Shown one piece after another: positions 44,818 to 52,586 of a stretch of DNA of 64,000 nt (position 1 is its first letter; each line of letters begins with the position of its first letter). A program made the position numbers and the translations under genes. The stretch spans positions 62,001 through 126,000 of the forward strand of contig NZ_FNVQ01000006.1 in assembly GCF_900108065.1 (NCBI RefSeq), written 5' to 3'. The stretch is from Marinobacterium lutimaris. GTDB lineage: Bacteria; Pseudomonadota; Gammaproteobacteria; Pseudomonadales; Balneatricaceae. The notes under the pieces were generated by a model. It made no database searches. It was not told the origin of the DNA and worked only from the letters and a program-made list of their open reading frames with translations.

Positions 44818-45107
44818 TTATAGAACACAAAAAGTAGCCAGATCAACCAAGAGTTGAAAAAAACCGTTCATAGACATGTTTCTGTCGCACTGATCAACTT
44901 TTCACCAAAAAATATCCAACCCACATCAAATAAAGTCATTTTTCACTAATAAAAACAGAATAACTGGTCTAAAAAACTAACAAAAACCGCAATCACACCA
45001 TGAAAAATCAATAATCCAGAATCAGGCAGTCGATTTATCAACGCCTGGAAATCTTGCCATATAAAGAAGGGAAACACCGATACCCTTCCAATCCCACATT
45101 GACTTAA

Positions 45108-45131
45108 ATGAATTTTGTATCCAGAGTTCAT
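45108..45131. promoter_or_regulatory. 24-bp palindromic operator, proximal to the imide hydrolase operon
   Basis: Second copy of the palindrome, arms ATGAATT and AGTTCAT around TTGTATCCAG. It is 106 bp upstream of the imide hydrolase start, consistent with operator control of both divergent units by one regulator. Confidence 0.7.
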
Positions 45132-45236
45132 TTTCGATCATGCGAGACCGATCATTTGAGGCAAGGGTTAGTCACTGTCTCTCTACCCCAAATTTCAGAG
45201 AAATGCCGCGACCGGGCGGTCTAGGAGATGTTTGCA

Positions 45237-46121
45237 ATGGCCAAGAAAGAAATACTTTGCGCCTTCGGGATTGATGTGGACGCCGTAGCCGGCTGGCTGG
45301 GTTCTTACGGTGGTGAAGACTCACCTGACGATATCTCCCGCGGCCTGTTCGCCGGCGAAGTGGGTGCCCCACGACTGCTCAAACTGTTCAAAGAGCACAA
45401 CCTGAAAACCACCTGGTTTATTCCGGGGCACAGCATCGAGACCTTCCCCGAGCAGATGCAGGCTGTCGCAGACGCAGGCCACGAGATCGGCGTTCACGGC
45501 TACAGCCATGAAAACCCGATCGCCATGACCCGCGAGCAGGAACGCGATGTGCTCGATCACAGCATCGAGCTGGTCACCAAGCTGGCGGGCAAGCGTCCCA
45601 CCGGTTATGTAGCACCCTGGTGGGAGTTCAGCACGATCACCAACGAGCTGCTGCTGGAGCGTGGCATCAAGTATGACCACAGCCTGATGCACAACGATTT
45701 CCACCCGTACTACGTTCGTGTCGGCGACTCCTGGACCAAGATCGACTACTCCAAGTCTGCCAAGGAGTGGATGAAGCCGCTGCAGCGTGGCGAAGAGACC
45801 GACCTGATCGAGATCCCGGCCAACTGGTACCTCGATGACCTGCCGCCGATGATGTTCATCAAGAAGTCCCCCAACAGCCACGGCTTCGTCAGCCCGCGCC
45901 ACCTGGGTGAAATGTGGCAGGACCAGTTCGACTGGGTCTACCGCGAAAATGACTATGCCGTATTCACCATGACCATTCACCCGGATGTCTGCGGCCGCCC
46001 GCAGAACCTGATGATGCTGGAACGTTTGATCAAGCACATCCAGAGCCATGAAGGCGTGCGTTTCTGCACCTTTGATGAGATCGCTGACGACTTCGCCAAG
46101 CGCAACCCGCGCAGCAAGTAA
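45237..46121 (+). CDS. Probable cyclic imide hydrolase (polysaccharide deacetylase family)
   Basis: 294 aa, NodB-like fold. D13/D15 in FGIDVDAV, H65 in IPGHSIE, and H87 and H91 in [10 protein letters not shown] are metal and catalytic candidates. The [35 protein letters not shown] and [16 protein letters not shown] segments match the imidase (cyclic imide hydrolase) branch known from Pseudomonas putida rather than true polysaccharide deacetylases; there is no signal peptide. The enzyme would hydrolyse cyclic imides to half-amides. The ATG at 45237 is preferred over 45228 because AGGAG then sits 9 nt away. First gene of the plus-strand operon, divergent from the NCS1-amidase operon. Confidence 0.82.
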   Translation: MAKKEILCAFGIDVDAVAGWLGSYGGEDSPDDISRGLFAGEVGAPRLLKLFKEHNLKTTWFIPGHSIETFPEQMQAVADAGHEIGVHGYSHENPIAMTREQERDVLDHSIELVTKLAGKRPTGYVAPWWEFSTITNELLLERGIKYDHSLMHNDFHPYYVRVGDSWTKIDYSKSAKEWMKPLQRGEETDLIEIPANWYLDDLPPMMFIKKSPNSHGFVSPRHLGEMWQDQFDWVYRENDYAVFTMTIHPDVCGRPQNLMMLERLIKHIQSHEGVRFCTFDEIADDFAKRNPRSK

Positions 46122-46171
46122 GCCGGCGCCGAGGCTCCAATTCAAATAACTCAAAAAGTGAGATTCAACTC

Positions 46172-47515
46172 ATGAACAGCAAGACTTCTCCGGCTGTGGA
46201 CGCGGGCACCCGCGTCCCGGCCGACGGGGTCGCTCCCTGGGATGTGGAAATCACCCAGGGGCAGATCCTCTACGCTTCCTTGACCTGTTTTATCGCCTGG
46301 GTAGCCTCGGTTTACGACTACACCCTGTTTGGCACCCTGCTGCCGGTTATCGCTGAAGACTTCGGCTGGACCACAGCCCAGGCCACGGCGGTCAACACCT
46401 GGGCCACCATCGGTGTGTTCGCCATCTCGCTCATCGTCGGTACCATTCTGGATCGACTGGGACGTAAAAAAGCGCTGATCCTTTTGGTGATCGGCGGCGC
46501 GATCAGCTCCGGTCTGTCTGGCCTGGCTGCCGGTGTTGCCTCCATGGTGATCATCCGCTCCTTCTCCGGCTTCGCCGTCTCCGAAGAGGTGGTGAACTCC
46601 GTTTACCTGAACGAAATCTACAAAAAGGCCAAAAACCGCGGCCTGATGTTCAGCCTGGTACAGAGCGGCTGGCCGGTGGGCGCACTGCTGGCGGCGTTCA
46701 TGGTCTCCTGGCTGCTGCCGACCGTGGGCTGGCGTGGCAGCTTCTTCATCGCTGCTGCCGCATCGATCATCGTTATCGTCATGGCGCTGAAACTGCCGGA
46801 ATCACCGGTGTTCGCCGCCATGAAAGAGGTGGAGCGCCGCCGCAAGGCCGGCGATATGCAGGGCGCGCAGCAACTGGCCGCTAAGCACGACATTGAAGTC
46901 GACCACGGCCACGACCTGGGCCTTAAGGGCGTCTTCACCCCGGAACTGCGCAAGCACACCATCTCACTGTCACTGGTATGGCTGCTGAGCTGGATGGCGA
47001 TCCAGGTATTTGCGGTACTCGGCACCACCGTACTGGTGGAAGCCAAGTCGGTGAGCTTCGAAAACTCCCTGCAGGTACTGATCCTGGCCAACGCGGTCGG
47101 CTTTGTCGGCTACCTGTTCCACGGCTGGCTGGGTGACCGTATCGGCCGTCGCGCCACCGTACTGATCGGCTTCGTACTCGGCGGTATCGCCAGCCTGGCT
47201 ATGCTGGTTGGCCCAAGCTCAGACAGTTTCGTCTACGCCATGTACGCGCTGACTCTGTTCTTCCTGCTCGGCCCCTTTGCCGCGATGCTGTTCTACATGG
47301 GCGAATCCTTCCCACCGCAGGTACGCGGCATGGGCGCCAACGTAGCCCACGTTATGGCACCGATCGGCGCGATCATCGGTTCAGCCCTGGTTTCCGTGCT
47401 GCTGACCCTGGGCCTGCCCATGGGCACAACCGCCATCATCGCCGGCTCAGTGCCGCTCGTGATCAGCGGCCTGCTGATGTTCGGTACCCGCCGGGTTGAC
47501 CACACCGCCACCTAA
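46172..47515 (+). CDS. MFS transporter
   Basis: 447 aa with 12 membrane segments and the MFS signature GTILDRLGRKKALIL between TM2 and TM3 and GWLGDRIGRRATVLIG in the second half. An insertion of polar residues between TM6 and TM7 (ERRRKAGDMQGAQQL) is typical of the sialate/aromatic acid:proton branch. It probably imports or exports a metabolite of the imide pathway. Its stop overlaps the next ATG (TAATG). Confidence 0.9.
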   Translation: MNSKTSPAVDAGTRVPADGVAPWDVEITQGQILYASLTCFIAWVASVYDYTLFGTLLPVIAEDFGWTTAQATAVNTWATIGVFAISLIVGTILDRLGRKKALILLVIGGAISSGLSGLAAGVASMVIIRSFSGFAVSEEVVNSVYLNEIYKKAKNRGLMFSLVQSGWPVGALLAAFMVSWLLPTVGWRGSFFIAAAASIIVIVMALKLPESPVFAAMKEVERRRKAGDMQGAQQLAAKHDIEVDHGHDLGLKGVFTPELRKHTISLSLVWLLSWMAIQVFAVLGTTVLVEAKSVSFENSLQVLILANAVGFVGYLFHGWLGDRIGRRATVLIGFVLGGIASLAMLVGPSSDSFVYAMYALTLFFLLGPFAAMLFYMGESFPPQVRGMGANVAHVMAPIGAIIGSALVSVLLTLGLPMGTTAIIAGSVPLVISGLLMFGTRRVDHTAT

Positions 47516-48324
47516 TGAGCTTAAGGAATCAGATTGTGGATAGTTTAAAACGAGACGATGGCCTTGCCGGCAAGGTCGCCATTATTTCCGGTGCCGCCAG
47601 CGGCATCGGCCAGGCCCTGGCAGTAAGTTATGCACAGGCTGGCGTAAAGGTCGTAGCCGGTTATTTTCCCGGCGACCCGCACGACATCCAGCAGACTGTG
47701 GATAAAGTTATTGCTGCCGGCGGCCAGTGCATCCCGGTCTCTCTGGATGTGCGCAGCCAGCAACAGTGCGACGACCTGGCCAGCACCGCGGTACAGGAGT
47801 TCGGCAGACTGGATATCGTTGTTGCCGCGGCCGGCATCCTGCGCCAGGCATCGATTGGCGAGATGAGCGATAACGAGTGGGACGACATGCTGTCGGTGGA
47901 CCTCTCCGGCGTCATGCGCCTGTTCCGCTCAGGCTCCAGGCAGATCGAAGAGGGCGGCTCCATGATCGCCATCTCTTCAATTGCCGGCGGCGTTTACGGT
48001 TGGGACCACCACGCTCACTACGCCGCGTCAAAGAGCGGTGTGCTTGGCCTGGTACGCTCGCTGGCCGTTGAACTGGCGGAGCGCAAGGTTCGCGTCAACA
48101 CCATCATTCCAGGGCTGATCGAGACTCCCCAGTCGCTGGATCCGGTCAACTCTCTGGGTAGCGACGGCCTCAAAGCCGCTGGCGCCTACATCCCGCTGGG
48201 CCGCGTTGGACGCGCCGAAGAGGTGGCCAAGGTTGTGCGCTTCCTCAGCGGCGATGATTCCAGCTATATCACCGGGCAGGAACTGATTGTCGACGGCGGC
48301 CTGACCGTACGCTGGCCGGGTTGA
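47515..48324 (+). CDS. Short-chain dehydrogenase/reductase, imide operon (1)
   Basis: 269 aa classical SDR: cofactor loop SGAASGIG, catalytic Ser in AISSIAG and YAASK motif, C-terminal SSYITGQELIVDGG. The ATG at 47515 overlaps the MFS stop, but a GTG at 47536 with AAGGA upstream would remove the 7-residue extension and is equally plausible. The substrate is unknown. Confidence 0.9.
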   Translation: MSLRNQIVDSLKRDDGLAGKVAIISGAASGIGQALAVSYAQAGVKVVAGYFPGDPHDIQQTVDKVIAAGGQCIPVSLDVRSQQQCDDLASTAVQEFGRLDIVVAAAGILRQASIGEMSDNEWDDMLSVDLSGVMRLFRSGSRQIEEGGSMIAISSIAGGVYGWDHHAHYAASKSGVLGLVRSLAVELAERKVRVNTIIPGLIETPQSLDPVNSLGSDGLKAAGAYIPLGRVGRAEEVAKVVRFLSGDDSSYITGQELIVDGGLTVRWPG

Positions 48325-48341
48325 TACAGAGGTAGATAAAG

Positions 48342-48365
48342 AGGGAGCTTCGGCTCCCTGCTTTT
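48342..48365 (+). terminator. TTCG hairpin between the two SDR genes
   Basis: AGGGAGC-TTCG-GCTCCCT, an extra-stable tetraloop, followed by only four T residues. It may partly terminate transcription before the second SDR, or just protect mRNA ends. Confidence 0.5.
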
Positions 48366-48375
48366 GGAGACTTGA

Positions 48376-49104
48376 ATGAACAAACTAGACAACAAAGTTG
48401 CGCTGATCATCGGCGCCGCCAGCGGCATCGGCCAGGCGATCGCGAAACTGTACCAGGCTGAAGGCGCGACTCTGGCGCTGGCCGATCTTAACCAGAATGC
48501 CTGCGCCAGCCTTTGCACAGCTGAGGATTCGGCTTATCGCGTCGACGTCAGCTCCGCCGAGTCGGTGCAGGCGCTGGTAAACGCAGTGGTCGAGCGTCAT
48601 GGGCGGATCGATATTCTGGTCAACAGCGCCGGCATCCTGAACGAATGCCCGATCACCGAGATGTCTCCGGATATCTTCGATCAGATGATCGCCGTTAACC
48701 TGCGTGGCGTCTTCCTGGCGTGTCACTACGTGGCGCCGCTGATGGTTGAGCAGCGCTCGGGCCGCATCATCAATATCGCTTCCCAGCTGGCCCACAAGGG
48801 CGCCATCGGCATGTCCCACTACAGCGCGGCCAAGGCCGGCATCCTGGGGATGACCAAGTCCATGGCACGGGAACTGGCACCCTACAACGTGCTGACCAAC
48901 GCCATCGCTCCCGGCCCGATCAGCACCCCGCTGCTGGGTGATGTCAGCAGTGAGTGGATCGGTGAAAAAGAGGCAGAACTGCCGCTGGGTCGCTTCGGAA
49001 AACCCGAAGAGGTGGCGCCTTCAGCCCTGCTGCTCGCCGCATCCCCGGACGGCGATCTTTACCTCGGGCAGGCGCTCGGTCCCAACAGCGGCGACGTCAT
49101 GTAA
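48376..49104 (+). CDS. Short-chain dehydrogenase/reductase, imide operon (2)
   Basis: 242 aa classical SDR: IGAASGIG, NSAG, catalytic Ser in INIASQL and YSAAK, closing with DLYLGQALGPNSGDVM. Together with the first SDR it would oxidise or reduce alcohol/keto intermediates. TTTTGGAG gives a good ribosome site for the ATG at 48376. The substrate is unknown. Confidence 0.9.
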   Translation: MNKLDNKVALIIGAASGIGQAIAKLYQAEGATLALADLNQNACASLCTAEDSAYRVDVSSAESVQALVNAVVERHGRIDILVNSAGILNECPITEMSPDIFDQMIAVNLRGVFLACHYVAPLMVEQRSGRIINIASQLAHKGAIGMSHYSAAKAGILGMTKSMARELAPYNVLTNAIAPGPISTPLLGDVSSEWIGEKEAELPLGRFGKPEEVAPSALLLAASPDGDLYLGQALGPNSGDVM

Positions 49105-49140
49105 CTCTTCGTCTGACTCTTCATGTAAAGCCGCCCCTCC

Positions 49141-49165
49141 GATACCGGGTCGAAGGCCCGGTATC
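49141..49165 (+). terminator. Hairpin terminator of the imide operon
   Basis: GATACCGGG / CCCGGTATC, a 9-bp perfect stem with a 7-nt loop, 37 bp after the SDR stop. No clear T tract follows. Confidence 0.55.
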
Positions 49166-49324
49166 CTTCCAAAGACGCTGTACACCTAATATCAGCAGCG
49201 CACATAATAGTTCGGCACCCCCTCCAAGCCGGCATCCTAGATTGCCTATTTAATGGACTAGAAGAGAGAACCCGTTCTGTCTGCTCTACAACTAAAACCA
49301 GATGATCAACAGACGCGCGAACCG

Positions 49325-50293
49325 ATGTACGAGGTCATCCGCAAGGCCCTCAGAGAAGCGATTCTGGACCGCCGTATTCAACCCGGCCTGGTATTGCTCG
49401 AAGGACCTATCGCGAAGCTGTTCGACACCAGCCGTGGCCCTGTTCATACCGCCCTGGAAAAACTGTTTGAAGAGGGGCTGATTCAGCGCTTTGACGGCCG
49501 CGGGTTTATACCGAAAACCTTTGCCAGCGATGTTGAGCCGGTCAGAGCCAAGCTGACGTTTGAAAATCTGGGTATCACCCAGGTCGCTGCGCAGCCGGTG
49601 GAAAGCAGGCCCGCCGCCGATCGCATTTTTGATGATGTGGAGGAAGCCGTGGCCATGTCCATCGCCTTCGGCCACTTCAAAATCAACGAGATCGCCCTGA
49701 GTGAGTACTACGGCGTCAGCCGCACCGTCGCGCGCGAGGTGCTGGGACGTCTGAAAAGCCGGCAACTGGTGGAGAAAACCAAGCAGTCGCCCTGGCTGGC
49801 CGGGCCTCTGACCGCAAGGGCCGTGGCCGATGACTTCGAGATTAGAGCGTTACTGGAGCCTGCGTTGCTGATCGATTCAGCCCCGCAGCTGGATCCGGAC
49901 AAGGTGTCCGCCATGCAACGCCGCCTGGCGCACCTGATTCTGCACCCGGAAGAGCAGACCGCATCCGCGGTCGCCAAAATAGAATCGGAGCTGCACTCGG
50001 AATGGCTGAGCTTCGCTCATAACAAGAAAGCGCTGAAGATGATCGCGCAGAGCCAGCTGCCACTGATGGTAAACCGCATCTTTTTCAGCACCCTGGGCAT
50101 TCCGCCCGGGGACCCGGTGTTCATGGAAAACAAACTGGTGGTCGATCACATCGCCCAGGGCGCTTACGAGGCCGCCGCCGCGAGCCTCAAGGCCCACCTG
50201 AAACATGCCGCAGAGCGCACCCGCAAACGCCTGAAGGTGCTTTCGGTGTTCCCGGAACCGCAATTACCGCCCTATCTGGTCCGGGTCACCTGA
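49325..50293 (+). CDS. GntR-family regulator with two winged-helix domains and FCD-like domain
   Basis: 322 aa. The first GntR winged helix is at residues 1-65 (LREAILDRRIQPGLVLLEGPIAK, then SRGPVHTALEKLFEEGLI). A second, related domain follows at about 98-162 (LSEYYGVSRTVAREVLGRLKSRQLV), and the C-terminal FCD-like ligand domain at about 165-305 (FEIRALLEPALL, ELHSEW, DHIAQGAYEAAAASLKAHL). A standard FadR-type regulator has only one such helix domain. It is the best candidate for binding the palindromes at 44794 and 45108. The ATG at 49325 has no clear Shine-Dalgarno; the frame extends upstream to a possible CTG. Confidence 0.8.
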   Translation: MYEVIRKALREAILDRRIQPGLVLLEGPIAKLFDTSRGPVHTALEKLFEEGLIQRFDGRGFIPKTFASDVEPVRAKLTFENLGITQVAAQPVESRPAADRIFDDVEEAVAMSIAFGHFKINEIALSEYYGVSRTVAREVLGRLKSRQLVEKTKQSPWLAGPLTARAVADDFEIRALLEPALLIDSAPQLDPDKVSAMQRRLAHLILHPEEQTASAVAKIESELHSEWLSFAHNKKALKMIAQSQLPLMVNRIFFSTLGIPPGDPVFMENKLVVDHIAQGAYEAAAASLKAHLKHAAERTRKRLKVLSVFPEPQLPPYLVRVT

Positions 50294-50306
50294 TACCAGC
50301 ACCCCA

Positions 50307-50336
50307 AACGCTGAAGCCCGTTCAGGCTTCAGCGTT
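50307..50336. terminator. Bidirectional hairpin between gntR and the converging SDR
   Basis: AACGCTGAAGCC / GGCTTCAGCGTT, 12-bp perfect stem with a 6-nt loop, between two convergent genes. It lacks a T run. Confidence 0.6.
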
Positions 50337-50393
50337 ACTCAGGTCTGACCTCTCTATCCAGTCACACACAATCATCGCCCGTAACAGGACGCA

Positions 50394-51227
50394 TCAGTCA
50401 GATGAGCGGATCAGCAGCCGGTCCAACAGCCCGTACGGCAGTATCCTGCGCATCAGTCCCATAAAATGGGTGGGGAAGGTGACGTAATAACGCGGCTTGG
50501 GACGACGGCTTTCAATGGCGTGCAGAAGGGGCTTGAGCACCGCCTCTGCCGTCAGGGTGAAGGCTGGTTCTTTGCCAGGCTCCTGGTTAGCCAGCCGAGC
50601 GACGACCGCTTCATAGGTTTGGCGGTGGGCGCTGGCCTCAACATCGATATTTTCGTTGAACTTGGCAAAGGCGTTTTTGCGGAAAGCGCTCTCGATCGGG
50701 CCCGGCTCGATCAGGCTGACAGCGATGCCGCTGCCTTCAAGCTCCAGCCTCAGGGTGTCCGTCAGCCCCTCCAGGGCAAACTTGGAGCAGTTATAGGCGC
50801 CACGATACTTCAACGCCACCATACCCAGCACCGATGAGTTCATCACGATACGGCCATGCCCTTGGCGCCGCATCACCGGCAGTACCCGGTTGGTCAGCTC
50901 CAACGTACCCAACAGGTTGGTTTCCAGCTGGGCGCGCATCACATCACGGCTCAGATCTTCCACCGCACCGGGCTGACCGTAAGCAGCGTTGTTGAACAGG
51001 GCATCCAGGGTGCCTCCGGTGCGCTCCAGTACCTGATCCACGGCACGGTTGATCGAGTCGCTGCTGTCCAGGTCCAGCTGCAGGCTCTCAAGGCCTGCAT
51101 CGCTGAGCACCTGTAAGTCGCTTTCCTTCCGCGCGGTGGCAAACACGCGGTAGCCGAGCTCTTTAAGACGCAGTACGCAGTGCCTACCGATACCGCTGGA
51201 GCAGCCGGTGACGAGGATCGACTTCAT
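50394..51227 (-). CDS. Short-chain dehydrogenase/reductase (orphan)
   Basis: 277 aa. VTGCSSGIGRH cofactor loop, NNAAYGQPGAVEDL, catalytic Ser in MNSSVLG and YNCSK motif. The C-terminal PKPRYYVTFPTHFMGLMRRILP extension is common in SDR proteins of unknown substrate in proteobacteria. No evident operon partner except the small protein upstream. Confidence 0.88.
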   Translation of the reverse strand: MKSILVTGCSSGIGRHCVLRLKELGYRVFATARKESDLQVLSDAGLESLQLDLDSSDSINRAVDQVLERTGGTLDALFNNAAYGQPGAVEDLSRDVMRAQLETNLLGTLELTNRVLPVMRRQGHGRIVMNSSVLGMVALKYRGAYNCSKFALEGLTDTLRLELEGSGIAVSLIEPGPIESAFRKNAFAKFNENIDVEASAHRQTYEAVVARLANQEPGKEPAFTLTAEAVLKPLLHAIESRRPKPRYYVTFPTHFMGLMRRILPYGLLDRLLIRSSD

Positions 51228-51285
51228 ACTCTTTTCCCTGAGGTGATTCCCTGTGGTGATTCCCTATGAAAAGCGTCAGCAGGCA

Positions 51286-51528
51286 TCAGTCCGCTGCCTG
51301 AGCGCTCTCGGCAGCTTCCAGCTCTTCAATCTTGGCGTTCTGGCGCTCAATAAAGCCTTTCTGCGAATCCAGATTCAGCTTGTCCAACACCCCCTGAATC
51401 TTCAGTTGGGCGTTTTCCTCCGTCAGGCTCTTTACCTGGAAGTACTGAAAAGCATTCAGACCCAGCGAAAGGGCAACGACCAGGGCGATCACGATCGCCG
51501 CATCCAGATGAAGGGTGAACTTTTTCAA
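51286..51528 (-). CDS. Small membrane-anchored coiled-coil protein
   Basis: 80 aa, no known family recognised. One N-terminal transmembrane helix (AAIVIALVVALSLGLNAF) then a charged heptad-rich segment (SLTEENAQLKIQGVLDKLNLDSQ), ending in an acidic tail. It lies 58 bp upstream of the SDR, on the same strand. It resembles small SlyX/FtsB-like coiled-coil proteins only in architecture. Confidence 0.55.
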   Translation of the reverse strand: MKKFTLHLDAAIVIALVVALSLGLNAFQYFQVKSLTEENAQLKIQGVLDKLNLDSQKGFIERQNAKIEELEAAESAQAAD

Positions 51529-51821
51529 TGCTATGTCCTTAACAGGAGCCAGGAGTAAAGCCGGTTCTACGGCGGTGCCTGCCTGTTATACGCGCAACGG
51601 CGGGGCTGGAAAAGATCAGTGCTCAGCGCCGCTTATGTCAGCCATGCCAAATAAGGTACGACGATATTGACAGTCTTTTTGAAAAAAGCTCGGCGCAAGG
51701 AATTAAAACATATTAAAAACAGACAGTTAGCATTAATAACCCGCATAACCAAAACTGGCACCCATGTTGCGATAGAAGATGCAGGCAGTCAGCCTCAACC
51801 CGAGCAGCAAGGAGAAAGACG

Positions 51822-51953
51822 ATGGTTGCTACTCACAATGACGAGAAGTACGAAGAACTCGGCCTGGTACCCTCAATCCTGATGGTCGTCGTCGGTCTGG
51901 TTATCGCTATCATTCCAGCCCTTGTCCAGATCGGGATACTGGCGGCTGGCTAA
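51822..51953 (+). CDS. 43-aa single-helix membrane protein
   Basis: A very short open frame starting MVATHNDEKYEELGLVPS and continuing with one hydrophobic helix (ILMVVVGLVIAIIPALVQIG), ending AAG. The ribosome site AAGGAG is strong and 7 nt upstream, and an intrinsic terminator follows 30 bp later, so it looks like a complete transcription unit. The flanking 280 bp upstream hold no other gene. I recognise no family. Cytoplasmic N-terminus is acidic and polar. The closeness of start, helix and terminator argues for a true gene. Confidence 0.65.
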   Translation: MVATHNDEKYEELGLVPSILMVVVGLVIAIIPALVQIGILAAG

Positions 51954-51982
51954 CCTGAAAGACTCCCAAGCAACTGTTTTAG

Positions 51983-52006
51983 CCCCGGCTCTGTCCGGGG
52001 TTTTTT
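51983..52006 (+). terminator. Intrinsic terminator after the 43-aa gene
   Basis: CCCCGG / CCGGGG with a 6-nt loop followed by six T residues. It belongs to the 43-codon gene since no other plus-strand gene is near. Confidence 0.85.
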
Positions 52007-52171
52007 ATGCAAAAAACACGGAGATATGGCTGGATGACCCGGCTCATGGGATATGCAGACAGACTAAGCCTGGAAATGAAGCACGGAAAAAGTACGTGAA
52101 AAACTGTGTTGAGAGACTGTACTGAGAAGCTGTACTTAAAAACTACACGGGAAAACTTTTGGAGGGGAGAT

Positions 52172-52195
52172 CACCATCGGTGAGTACCGATGGTG
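52172..52195 (-). other. Perfect trailer hairpin enclosing the CCA of tRNA-Leu copy 1
   Basis: CACCATCGGT / ACCGATGGTG, 10-bp perfect stem with a 4-nt loop. On the minus strand it begins with the final C of the acceptor stem plus ACCA, so the tRNA 3' end is base-paired in the precursor. It may act as terminator or processing signal. Confidence 0.7.
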
Positions 52196-52277
52196 CAGAT
52201 GGGGAGACTCGAACTCCCACGCCCGTGAAGGCACTAGCACCTGAAGCTAGCGTGTCTACCAATTCCACCACATCTGC
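52191..52277 (-). tRNA. tRNA-Leu (anticodon CAG), copy 1
   Basis: 87-nt class II tRNA with acceptor stem GCAGATG/CATCTGC, a long variable arm (TGCCTTCACGGGCGT), anticodon loop TTCAGGT with CAG, T-arm GGGAGTTCGAGTCTCCC and encoded CCA. It is identical to copy 2 and 136 bp downstream of it on the minus strand, presumably on the same transcript. Confidence 0.97.
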
Positions 52278-52397
52278 GTCGGTTATGGCTTTATGTTCCG
52301 AGAGAAGTCTCTCTTCGCAACATGCGGCGCCGGACCGATTTAACTTTTGCTTCTTACTGATTCTTGCGAATCTGCACTTTCGAACTTTGCTGTTCAA

Positions 52398-52418
52398 CAC
52401 CACTTCAGGGAAGTGGTG
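52398..52418 (-). other. Perfect trailer hairpin enclosing the CCA of tRNA-Leu copy 2
   Basis: CACCACTTC / GAAGTGGTG, 9-bp stem with a 3-nt loop. As with copy 1, the tRNA's own CACCA forms one half of the stem, but the rest of the stem is a different sequence, so the pairing with CACCA is the part that is conserved. Confidence 0.7.
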
Positions 52419-52500
52419 CAGATGGGGAGACTCGAACTCCCACGCCCGTGAAGGCACTAGCACCTGAAGCTAGCGTGTCTACCAATTCCACCACATCTGC
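52414..52500 (-). tRNA. tRNA-Leu (anticodon CAG), copy 2
   Basis: Identical 87-nt sequence to copy 1. First in the transcript, immediately downstream of a strong promoter. Tandem CAG tRNA-Leu copies are common in bacteria that use CUG heavily, as this high-GC genome does. Confidence 0.97.
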
Positions 52501-52516
52501 TTCGAAAGTGGGGCGC

Positions 52517-52545
52517 ATTATATAGAGCGCCCCGGGGGTTGTGAA
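52517..52545 (-). promoter_or_regulatory. sigma70 promoter of the tRNA-Leu pair
   Basis: On the minus strand, -35 TTCACA (52545-52540), 17-bp spacer, -10 TATAAT (52522-52517), then a GC-rich GCGCCCC discriminator before the tRNA. A GGGGGTT/AACCCCC hairpin (52534-52550) overlaps the -35 box and might be the znuA terminator. Confidence 0.8.
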
Positions 52546-52586
52546 CCCCCTTTAGAGATCTTTTTTAAACTCTTTTCAAAAACGCC

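Larger units (their letters stand above)
44775..45236. other. AT-rich divergent promoter region
   Basis: About 460 bp between the NCS1 operon (minus) and the imide hydrolase operon (plus). Strikingly AT-rich relative to the flanks. It holds the two 24-bp palindromes and, at about 45066-45088, an inverted repeat GAAGGG / CCCTTC with an 11-nt spacer. No credible gene. Confidence 0.6.

Noticed and set aside
51667..51882. 71-codon frame starting at TTG that overlaps the 43-aa gene
   Set aside because: Its start has no ribosome site, composition is basic and unlike a membrane or folded protein, and the overlapping frame has a far better signal set.
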